From assembly GCA_020216785.1 (NCBI GenBank), contig JAIWNO010000298.1:1-12972 (forward strand): a DNA stretch of 12,972 nt. Direction: 5' to 3'. Below are positions 6,089-12,972 of the stretch, one piece after another. The notes below the pieces were generated by a model. That model ran no database searches and was not told where the DNA came from. It saw only the letters and a program-made list of their open reading frames with translations. A program made the translations under genes and the position numbers. The first letter of the stretch is position 1. Every line of letters starts with the position of its first letter. Source of the stretch: Desulfomonile sp. (GTDB lineage Bacteria; Desulfobacterota; Desulfomonilia; Desulfomonilales; Desulfomonilaceae).

Positions 6089-8095
6089 ATGAGATACGCA
6101 GAGACAGGGTATAATCTGGAAATCGATCTGACAAGAGGAAGCATAGAGAGGGTGGCGACCGACCCACGAGATACCGAGCTTTATCTTGGCGGCTTGGGTA
6201 CTAATGCCAAGATTTTGTGGGAACGGGTTCCTCCCGAAGTTGAGCCCTTTTCTCCCGATAATCTTTTAATTTTCAGCGCCGGCCTTCTGTGTGGCACACC
6301 TGCTCCCGGCTGCAATCGTACCATTGTCTCTACCGTCTCGCCTCAAACCTTGTTAATGGCATTCTCAATGATGGGAGGATTTTGGGCGCCGGAATTGAAG
6401 TATGCCGGCTATGATAAGGTGATCTTTCGAGGCAAATCTCCTGATCTGGTATATCTTTGGATAAACAACGACAAAGTGGAAATCCGGGATGCTTCTCATT
6501 TGAAAGGCAAAGGCTCGGGTGAAACTGCCGAGCTAATCCGAAAGGAATTGAAAGAGCCGCATGCCCAGGTAGCTTCGATCGGCATGGCCGGAGAAAACAG
6601 AGTCTATTTCGCTTCCATCGAACAGGGAAGATCCAGTGCCAGTCGAGGCGGCATAGGTGCGGTCATGGGAGACAAAGGGCTCAAGGCAATCGCCGTTCGG
6701 GGAACAAAGGACATCAATGTCGCCCGGCCTGCTGAGTTCATGGCGCTCTGTAAAGAGGTGCTGGAATATATCAAGTTTCGGAATGAAAACCCGATTCCGG
6801 GTGTTATGCCCATCCTGGCCGGTCTTGGATCGCCTCAAGAGATGAAAATCCATGATGAAAAATGGCATACTGAAAATTTCATGTGGGGTAACTCACGGGT
6901 TCGTCGAAAGGGTTTTTGGAACGACGAAATCGCAAAGCAGTGGGCGGAAACTCTGGATAGTATGCGAACACGGTTGATCAGTTGTTACAACTGTCCCATG
7001 AAGTGCGGTGCAACCATTACTCCTCCGGGGCTTCCAACATACATGATGAAATGTTTCTCGAAGCTCACTTACACCATGGCAGCCTACTCAGACCTGGCGT
7101 TTGGCTTGGAGATTGCCCAAAGAGCCACAGAGTACGGAGTCGATGGATTCTCGACCCCGCAAGTCATGGCCTTTGCCCTCGAGCTTTACGAAAACGGTAT
7201 ATTGACTGACGATGATTTTCCGGGAATGCCGGCCGACAATGAGGGAAGATTTTACTGGTTGCTTGACCGAATCGTCCGTCGGGAAGGAATCGGAGACGTT
7301 TTGGCCAATGGGACGTATTGGGCGGCTAAACAGATTGGCAAGGGCGCGGAGGCCTTTGCTCATAACAACATCAAGAAACATGAGCAGCTTCCTCTCAAGC
7401 TGTCGATGCTGAACCCTATTTACTTCCTGATGTATGCTACCGGCGAGAAGATAAACATTACCCAGATCGAGGGGCAGTTCCCTCAAGCGCCATTCCCAAC
7501 CAGAGAGGAGAGAGAAGCGTTTGTCAAGGACTGGTTCCAGGTTCCTGATGAAAAGTTTAAGCAAATCCTTTTGGACTGGGAACCGCGCGGGGAAAAGTCA
7601 ATGCCATACTATCCTACTGTTGACATGTGTTGTGATATCGTCGACTGGCAAGAGAGGATGCACTACATCGATGATGCGCTCGGGATGTGCGCGGGTTTGT
7701 CATCATTCCCTTTGAAACCCCCATATCATATACACAATTACCCGAAATTCATCTCTGCCGGTGCCGGGATCGATATGGATGAGGAAACGTTGACGAAAGC
7801 GGCCAAGAGATACCGGACCCTGATCAGAGCCTTTAACATAGGAAGGGGCATGAGGAGAAAAGACGACAAGCCCCCGGAGAACCATTGGAAGAAAAGATTT
7901 CCCGAGCTCGAGAAGGAGCTTCTGGATGCGTATTACAAACTAAAAGGATGGAACGAGCAGGGTATTCCCACCAAAGAGACTTTGCTTGACTTGGGCTTGG
8001 ATTACGTATTCGAAGAGTTCGAAAGAAGAGAAATCTATTCAAATAGCGAAGGCGCTCCCTCCGAAGATGCTTCTCCGGAAACAGCAAAGAATTGA
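6089..8095 (+). CDS. bamB: Class II benzoyl-CoA reductase, tungsten catalytic subunit BamB (AOR family)
   Basis: This 668-residue cytoplasmic protein of the aldehyde:ferredoxin oxidoreductase family would bind a tungsten bis-pterin cofactor and one [4Fe-4S] cluster. In the BamBC complex it reduces benzoyl-CoA to cyclohexa-1,5-diene-1-carboxyl-CoA without ATP. The cluster ligands are C299, C302 and C306 (SCYNCPMKCG) plus C534 (MCAGLSSF). E251, H260 (EKWHTENF) and C322 (MMKCFSKL) fall at the numbers I recall for the active-site Glu and His and the tungsten-ligating Cys of Geobacter metallireducens BamB, which argues for a true BamB and not a generic aldehyde oxidoreductase paralogue. The length is close to the roughly 650 residues of the Geobacter protein. 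The N-terminus MRYAETGYNLEIDLTRGS is typical of the family and supports the ATG at 6089. It is the first gene of the operon, 19 bases ahead of bamC. Substrate specificity within the class (benzoyl-CoA or an analogue) is inferred. Confidence 0.93.
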   Translation: MRYAETGYNLEIDLTRGSIERVATDPRDTELYLGGLGTNAKILWERVPPEVEPFSPDNLLIFSAGLLCGTPAPGCNRTIVSTVSPQTLLMAFSMMGGFWAPELKYAGYDKVIFRGKSPDLVYLWINNDKVEIRDASHLKGKGSGETAELIRKELKEPHAQVASIGMAGENRVYFASIEQGRSSASRGGIGAVMGDKGLKAIAVRGTKDINVARPAEFMALCKEVLEYIKFRNENPIPGVMPILAGLGSPQEMKIHDEKWHTENFMWGNSRVRRKGFWNDEIAKQWAETLDSMRTRLISCYNCPMKCGATITPPGLPTYMMKCFSKLTYTMAAYSDLAFGLEIAQRATEYGVDGFSTPQVMAFALELYENGILTDDDFPGMPADNEGRFYWLLDRIVRREGIGDVLANGTYWAAKQIGKGAEAFAHNNIKKHEQLPLKLSMLNPIYFLMYATGEKINITQIEGQFPQAPFPTREEREAFVKDWFQVPDEKFKQILLDWEPRGEKSMPYYPTVDMCCDIVDWQERMHYIDDALGMCAGLSSFPLKPPYHIHNYPKFISAGAGIDMDEETLTKAAKRYRTLIRAFNIGRGMRRKDDKPPENHWKKRFPELEKELLDAYYKLKGWNEQGIPTKETLLDLGLDYVFEEFERREIYSNSEGAPSEDASPETAKN

Positions 8096-8114
8096 GTGTA
8101 GAGGGGTTACCGGC

Positions 8115-8663
8115 ATGGGCGAGAAAAAGAAGAAAATAGTTAAATCCATAACGATCGATGTGGAGAAGTGCAACGGCTGCAGAGCGTGTGAGATGATATG
8201 CTCAGCGTTTCATGCAACGCCGCAGTACAGCAGCAATAATCCGGCAAGGTCTCGTATTCGGCTGATTCGTGATCCGCTGAGAGACATATATCTTCCCGTC
8301 TATGCCGGCGAGTACACACCCGCAGAATGTATGGGCAGAGACAAGTACGTCATTGATGGAAAAGAATACGACGAGTGCGGATTCTGCAGAGCTTCTTGCC
8401 CATCAAGGGATGCCTTCAAGGAACCCGATTCGAAACTTCCTCTCAAATGCGACATGTGCGAAGACGATCCGCCTCAGGAAAAACCCTTGTGTGTTCAGTG
8501 GTGTTTGAATGACGCGCTGATCTACGAAGAAAGAGAAGAGGAAGTAGAAGAGGACGTGAAGGTGGAAGATGTAGAGGTAGGGCTGGAATCCATGATCGAC
8601 AAGTATGGCCTGGAGAAGGTTATGGATACCATTTCCCGGATGGCGGCGGCAAAGAGGAGCTGA
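8115..8663 (+). CDS. bamC: Benzoyl-CoA reductase electron-transfer subunit BamC (ferredoxin-like)
   Basis: This 182-residue iron-sulfur protein passes electrons to BamB. Exactly twelve cysteines are present, enough for three [4Fe-4S] clusters as reported for BamC: C19, C22, C25 and C29 (CNGCRACEMIC), C72, C88, C91 and C95 (CGFCRASC), and C112, C115, C126 and C130. The ATG at 8115 is chosen because it gives the MGEKKKK... start immediately before the first cluster motif and has a GAGGGG eight bases upstream. The frame is open further upstream into bamB, but that part is not family-like. A run rich in Glu and Asp (residues about 138-155, EEREEEVEEDVKVEDVEVG) follows the last cluster and may be a docking surface or simply a variable tail. 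The gene lies 19 bases after bamB and 32 bases before bamD, in keeping with one transcript. Confidence 0.92.
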   Translation: MGEKKKKIVKSITIDVEKCNGCRACEMICSAFHATPQYSSNNPARSRIRLIRDPLRDIYLPVYAGEYTPAECMGRDKYVIDGKEYDECGFCRASCPSRDAFKEPDSKLPLKCDMCEDDPPQEKPLCVQWCLNDALIYEEREEEVEEDVKVEDVEVGLESMIDKYGLEKVMDTISRMAAAKRS

Positions 8664-8695
8664 AGCGCCAGGCTGAAAGAAGAGGAAGGAAAACG

Positions 8696-9847
8696 GTGGA
8701 GATCGTAACCCCCTATAAAGAGATCATCGATGTCATCAAGGCAAGTGGTGGAGACGCATTTAAAAGGTGCTTCCAATGTGGGTTATGCGACACTGTTTGC
8801 CCCTGGAACAGGGTCAGAACATTCAGTATGCGGAAGCTTGTCCGTGAAGCGACGTTTGGCTTGACTGAGATCGAAAGCGAAGACATCTGGCGTTGTACGA
8901 CGTGCGGAAGATGTCCTCAGCAGTGCCCCCGGGATGTAAGACAGATCGAATCCGGGGTGGCTTTGCGCAGGATTGCGAACGAATATGGCGTCTTTCCTGG
9001 CCCTGTCAAGACCGTTCGTACGATTAACGCCGGCCTCGTTGGTCAGGGAAACCCTTTCGGTGAAGCTCGGGAAAAGAGAGGGGCCTGGGCGGAAGGCCTT
9101 TCAGTAAAGCCGTTCACCGAAGGCATGGAAATTCTCTATTTTCCAGGGTGTTATCTCAGCTATGACCCGAGATTGAAGAAAGTCGCGAAAGCCACGGCGG
9201 GTATTCTCAACTCGGCAGGGGTGGACTTCGGTATCCTCGGCGCCAAGGAAAACTGCTGCGGAGAAAGCATTCGCAAGACCGGCGATGAGGAATTATTCAA
9301 GCGTCTGGCCAAAGAAAACATCAAAACCTTCATCGATAACGGCGTCAAGAAAATACTGGTGTCCTCGCCGCACTGTTATCATACTTTCAAGAATGAGTAT
9401 CCGGAATTTCGGGTGGACTTTGAGGTGATTCATATCTCTCAGTACCTGTTCGATTTGCTGAATGAGGGAAGGCTTGCGCTCAAGAAGGATTATCCGAAGA
9501 AAGTAACGTACCATGACCCTTGTTACCTGGGGCGACATAACGGCATATTTGATGAGCCGCGAGGCGTTTTAGAGAAGATACCGGGTCTGGAGCTGAGCGA
9601 AATGCCTGAGTCCCGCTCCGACAGTCTTTGCTGCGGTGGCGGGGGCGGCAGAGTTTGGATGGAAACTCAGAAGGGCGAGAGGTTCTGCGATCTCAGGATA
9701 GAGCAGGCCCTTGGTCTCGATGCCGAGGTGCTGGCTACTTCCTGCCCTTATTGCATTACCATGCTTGAAGACAGCAGGGTGACTATGAATGTTGCCGAAA
9801 AGATCGAAGTGAAGGACCTCACGGAGATAATCCAGGAAGTGATTTAG
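8696..9847 (+). CDS. bamD: HdrD-like iron-sulfur subunit BamD of the benzoyl-CoA reductase complex
   Basis: This 383-residue protein has a heterodisulfide-reductase subunit D layout. Two [4Fe-4S] motifs come first (C25-x2-C28-x2-C31-x3-C35P and C67-x2-C70-x2-C73-x3-C77P). Two CCG domains follow: PGC152...C187C188G...C227, and DPC276...C312C313GGGGG...C350-x2-C353. CCG domains hold the non-cubane clusters that handle two-electron chemistry in HdrB-type proteins. In Bam complexes this subunit sits with BamE between the soluble electron donors and BamBC. GTG at 8696 is the start, with AGGAAGGA ending five bases upstream; no nearer ATG fits the conserved N-terminus. The C-terminus DLTEIIQEVI is complete, and nothing appears truncated. 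Confidence 0.9.
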   Translation: MEIVTPYKEIIDVIKASGGDAFKRCFQCGLCDTVCPWNRVRTFSMRKLVREATFGLTEIESEDIWRCTTCGRCPQQCPRDVRQIESGVALRRIANEYGVFPGPVKTVRTINAGLVGQGNPFGEAREKRGAWAEGLSVKPFTEGMEILYFPGCYLSYDPRLKKVAKATAGILNSAGVDFGILGAKENCCGESIRKTGDEELFKRLAKENIKTFIDNGVKKILVSSPHCYHTFKNEYPEFRVDFEVIHISQYLFDLLNEGRLALKKDYPKKVTYHDPCYLGRHNGIFDEPRGVLEKIPGLELSEMPESRSDSLCCGGGGGRVWMETQKGERFCDLRIEQALGLDAEVLATSCPYCITMLEDSRVTMNVAEKIEVKDLTEIIQEVI

Positions 9848-9904
9848 GGAACCGAAAGGCCCGGTGTTGCGTATGCATGTTACTGAGACATCAGGACGGA
9901 AGCC

Positions 9905-10396
9905 ATGGCGATGAATCCCGATTTCCTTTCTCCCTGCGGCCTTTATTGCGGTGTCTGCGCCATTTATATTGCTCACCGCGACAATAACACTAAACTGAAG
10001 GAACGGCTGGTGAACCTTTACAAGGGAGGAACCCGCGGCAAGGGCACACTGCCCAACAGTGAAAATCTCACAATTGAAGACATTCGGTGCCGTGGCTGTC
10101 TATCGGACGAACAGTTTATGCATTGCCGCCGGTGTGAGATAAAAAAATGTACACAAGAGAAAGGGTACACCGGGTGTCATCAATGTGATGAATTTCCCTG
10201 TGATTACATTGACAACTTTTCTATGGTTGTCGGCAAGAAGGTAATTCTTCGAGCCGTCCCATATCGGCGTGAATTCGGTACTGAAAAATGGGTGCGAGAC
10301 GAAGAGGCCCGGTATGTATGTCCGGAATGCGGCAATAGGCTTTTTCGCGGTGCAATGAAATGTAATCAATGTAAAGTGCAGCTGGATCTGGACTAA
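9905..10396 (+). CDS. Cysteine-rich DUF3795-type protein inside the bam operon
   Basis: This 163-residue soluble protein has fifteen cysteines. The N-terminal part (SPCGLYCGVCAIYIAH at about 9-24, RCRGC at 61-65, HCRRCEIKKC at 73-82 and GCHQCDEFPCDYI at 90-102) matches the DUF3795 pattern, a family of unknown function common in anaerobes and archaea. The C-terminal C139-x2-C142...C153-x2-C156 is a zinc-ribbon-like knuckle not typical of the short members. ATG at 9905 follows AGGACGG by five bases; ATG at 9911 is a possible alternative. It lies 57 bases after bamD and 124 bases before bamE in the same direction. A role in metal or cluster handling, or assembly of the Bam complex, is conceivable but there is no direct evidence. 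It is not one of the classical Bam subunits. Confidence 0.75.
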   Translation: MAMNPDFLSPCGLYCGVCAIYIAHRDNNTKLKERLVNLYKGGTRGKGTLPNSENLTIEDIRCRGCLSDEQFMHCRRCEIKKCTQEKGYTGCHQCDEFPCDYIDNFSMVVGKKVILRAVPYRREFGTEKWVRDEEARYVCPECGNRLFRGAMKCNQCKVQLDLD

Positions 10397-10408
10397 ATAA
10401 TTTGCTTG

Positions 10409-10454
10409 AGTCCGCACCAGAGCGGCACGGTTCGGACTGCCGCCGGTCTCCGGC
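10409..10454 (+). promoter_or_regulatory. Two adjacent hairpins between the DUF3795 gene and bamE
   Basis: AGTCCG (10409-10414) pairs with CGGACT (10433-10438), extendable inward by three pairs (ACC with GGT) after one mismatch. It is followed at once by GCCGG-TCT-CCGGC (10442-10454). There is no long T-run, so they are unlikely to be strong terminators. They may mark an mRNA processing or attenuation point that adjusts bamE output relative to the upstream genes. I saw no clear promoter in 10397-10520. Confidence 0.45.
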
Positions 10455-10520
10455 TTCCGACAGCCGCGAGTGCGGTCGACGAGGTCACAGCAAGAGCAAA
10501 AAGAACAGGTTGGAGAAGAG

Positions 10521-12972
10521 ATGTCCAAGAACTTCCTAGACGGTAATTATGGAGACGTATTGGTTGTTGGTGGAGGAATCAGCGGCATTCAAGCCTCTCT
10601 TGATCTTGCCACCGCAGGGTTCAAGGTCTACCTGGTTGAAAAGGGGCCGAGCATCGGCGGCCATATGGCCCAACTGGACAAGACTTTTCCGACCAATGAC
10701 TGCTCCATGTGAATTTTGTCACCAAAGCTGGTCGAGGTCGGCCGGCACCCCAATATAGAGGTCCTCACCTACACTGAAGTAAACAGTGTGGAAGGAGAAG
10801 TGGGAAACTTCATGGTAACCCTGACCAAGCGGCCAAGGTATATCCTCGAGGACAAGTGCACGGGTTGTACTACCTGTGTGGAATATTGCCCGGTAAAATA
10901 CCCGGATCAGTATAATCAGGAAATATCAAAGAATAAAGCCGTCCACATATACTTTGCTCAGGCGATTCCGCTGATCGCATATATCGATGAAAGCTGCCTT
11001 TACCTGAAAGAAAAGAAATGCCGCATCTGTGAGGGAGTATGCAAGAACAACGCAATAGATCTGAACCAAACGGCGGAAAAGAAGGAGATACAGGTCGCGG
11101 CGATTATTCTGTCGGCGGGCCTTGAGCCCTTCGATCCAAGAGTGAAGAAGGAATATCGTTACGGGGAGTTTGTCAACGTCGTTACAAGTATGGATTATGA
11201 GCGGCTGTTGTCCTCGACGGGGCCCTACCAAGGGGAGATACTGCGCTCTTCCGATCAAAAGCACCCTCATAAGGTGGCTTGGATTCAGTGCGTTGGCTCG
11301 AGACGGGTCACTCCGGGCGACAACAGCTATTGTTCGGCGGTATGCTGCACCTACACACAAAAACAGGTGATTTTGACCAAAGATCACTACCCCGAGGCCG
11401 AGTGTGCAATATTCCACAACGATATTCGCTCCTACGGGAAGGACTTTGAGCGATACTTTGAGCGCGCGGAGAAGCTTTCCGGGGTCCGATTTATCAGAAG
11501 CTACACCTCCATCGTGAGAGAGGACCCGGTAACCAAGAATGTCACGGTAAGATATTCCACAACCGAAGACGGTGTAAAAGAAGAAGAGTTCGACTTGGTG
11601 GTGCTGTCCGTTGGACTGAATCCTCCTGTGAACGTCAAATCCATAGCGGACAAATTTAACATTGAACTGAATGGTCATAATTTTTGTAAGATCAACCCCG
11701 TCAATCCCATGGTAACGAGCAGACCGGGTATTTTTGTGAGTGGAGGCTTCCAAGGCCCCGTCGATATTCCCGAATCCGTCTTTAGCGCAAGCGGCGCGGG
11801 CTCCCAGGTCGGCGAGCTTCTTGACTACAGGCGAGGAAACCTTGCGAAAGAAAGGGAATATCCGGCCGAGAGAGATGTGTCCAAGGAAGAGCCGCGAATA
11901 GGGGTGTTTGTGTGTCATTGCGGGGCTAATATCGGAAGAATAGTCAATGTTCCTGAAACGGTAGAGTACTGCAAGACGCTTCCGAATGTTGTCCACGCTC
12001 AAGAGCAGCTATTTTCGTGCGCTACGAACTCTGCCAAAGAAATATCCGACATGACGAGGGAAAAGGGACTCAATCGGGTGATTGTCGCTGCTTGCAGCCC
12101 GAGGACCCTTGAGCCACTGTTCCGGGACACCCTGCGGGAGGCGGGAATTAATCAATATTACTTCCAAATGGCGAATATCAGAGAACATAACTCCTGGGTA
12201 CACTCGAAAGAAAAGGAGGAAGCTACACAAAAGGCTAAGGATATCATACGGATGTCCGTTGCACGAGCTTCCCGGCTGGAGCCCCTCCGGGAATTTGACC
12301 TACCGGTGGACAAGGCGGCGCTGGTCGTCGGCGGAGGCATTGCCGGGATGAATTGTGCCCTCTCCATTGCCAAGCAAGGCCATGAGGTCCACTTGGTGGA
12401 AAAGAGTTCAGAGCTTGGTGGAACAGCACGAAAGATCCACTCAACGCTGGATGGGCTGGATGTCCAGCAGTACTTGCGTGACTTGATAGCGAAAGTCTAT
12501 CAGCATCCTTTGATTCATGTCTATCATGACGCGAAAATCACGGATGCTACAGGTTACGTCGGGAATTTCGTGACTTCAGTGAAGTCTGAAAGAGGATTCA
12601 CAAAAATTAAGCATGGAGCTGCGGTTCTTGCTATAGGCGCCGATTTGTACACACCCACCGAATACTTCTATGGAGAAGATGATAGGGTGATGACGCACCT
12701 CGAGTTGGAGGAACGGATCGCGAACGGAGACGAAAACGTAATTAATGCAACAAGTCTCGTGATGATTCAATGCGTAGGGTGCAGGAATGAAGAAAGGAAT
12801 TACTGCAGTCGGCTGTGTTGCAGTGAGTCGGTAAAGAACGCATTGAAGCTGAAAGAGGCTAATCCCGAGATGGACATTTACATTCTCTTTCGGGACATGA
12901 GAACCTATGGATTCAACGAAGATTATTACCGGGAGGCTTCAGACAAGGACGTAAAGTTCATCCGGTATGAGC
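10521..12972 (+). CDS. bamE: HdrA-like flavo-iron-sulfur selenoprotein BamE, 3' end outside the window
   Basis: The ATG at 10521 has GGAG five bases upstream. The frame continues to the window edge (817 codons) with a single TGA at 10710-10712 (codon 64), read here as selenocysteine. Order of parts: a Rossmann FAD site (VLVVGGGISGIQASLDLA, 13-30), the HdrA motif TNDCSM-Sec-ILSPK (58-69), two ferredoxin motifs (C113, C116, C119, C123 and C159, C167, C170, C174), a C257...C271-x3-C275C276 cluster site, a CHCG segment (C465, C467) with C500 and C525, and a second Rossmann site (VVGGGIAGM, 602-610) starting a second HdrA-type half that has its own IQCVGCRN...YCSRLCC motif. HdrA proteins carry the bifurcating FAD of heterodisulfide-reductase complexes; BamE is thought to do this for low-potential electron supply to BamBC. 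Annotation pipelines would probably cut or split the gene at codon 64. The second half has no Sec or Cys at the equivalent place (GGTARKIHSTLDG). Confidence 0.9.
10727..10746 (+). promoter_or_regulatory. Bacterial SECIS-like hairpin following the in-frame TGA of bamE
   Basis: GCTGGTC (10727-10733) pairs over all seven positions (two of them G-U) with GGCCGGC (10740-10746), closing the six-base loop GAGGTC. The loop carries the GG-U core seen in bacterial SECIS elements such as fdhF (AGGUCU) and lies about 21 bases after the TGA at 10710-10712, within the usual distance for SelB-dependent decoding. It lies wholly within the coding frame, as bacterial SECIS elements do. Confidence 0.8.

Noticed and set aside
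7986..8114. Upstream extension of bamC into bamB
   Set aside because: The extension is an out-of-frame reading of the bamB 3' end; ATG at 8115 has a suitable ribosome binding site and a family-like N-terminus.
10710..10712. In-frame TGA making bamE a pseudogene or a truncated 63-residue protein
   Set aside because: The same frame continues with perfect HdrA-like sequence for the rest of the window, the position is a known Cys/Sec site, and a SECIS-like hairpin follows.
10926..12002. Long minus-strand open frame of 358 residues
   Set aside because: It is antisense to the clearly conserved HdrA-like coding sequence of bamE and shows no family-like motifs.

Overview
This window looks like a piece of chromosome from a strictly anaerobic, aromatic-degrading bacterium. 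A Desulfobacterota / former deltaproteobacterial lineage (Desulfomonile- or Syntrophus-like) is the best guess. That rests on a class II benzoyl-CoA reductase (bam) operon, a selenocysteine codon in an HdrA-like gene, and an Npt-type nucleotide transporter fused to HEAT and cyclic-nucleotide-binding-like domains. The species cannot be named from the sequence alone.

Left part (1-4044, + strand). The window opens inside the 3' end of a gene whose C-terminus resembles a response-regulator receiver domain. A large Npt1/Npt2-like nucleotide transporter with a cytoplasmic HEAT/cNBD tail follows (TTG start at 325). Next is about 520 bases of non-coding sequence full of short perfect hairpins, then a compact endonuclease V gene with its active-site residues intact.

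Middle (4149-6088). A minus-strand gene encodes two complete TetR-family repressor modules in one polypeptide. It is divergent from the bam operon across a gap of about 680 bases. The gap holds a recognisable promoter for each side and several perfect inverted repeats. One, ACCGAG-T-CTCGGT at 6027-6039, lies just downstream of the bam -10 box where a repressor would block transcription.

Right part (6089-12972, + strand). An apparent operon runs bamB (tungsten AOR-family catalytic subunit), bamC (three-cluster ferredoxin), bamD (HdrD-like), a cysteine-rich DUF3795-type protein, and bamE (HdrA-like, running off the window). BamB carries E251, H260 and C322, the same residues at the same numbers that I recall as active-site residues and tungsten ligand of Geobacter metallireducens BamB. 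bamE is interrupted at codon 64 by TGA (10710-10712) in the HdrA motif DCSM-x-LSPK. The frame stays open to the window end, and a SECIS-like hairpin with a GAGGTC loop follows, so this is read as selenocysteine and not as a broken gene.

Working together: BamBC would reduce benzoyl-CoA to the dienoyl-CoA. BamD and BamE would be part of the Hdr-like electron-bifurcating module that supplies very low-potential electrons, with the remaining subunits (bamF-I) presumably beyond the window. The double-TetR protein is the obvious candidate local regulator, possibly sensing an aromatic or alicyclic CoA thioester; this is inference from position.
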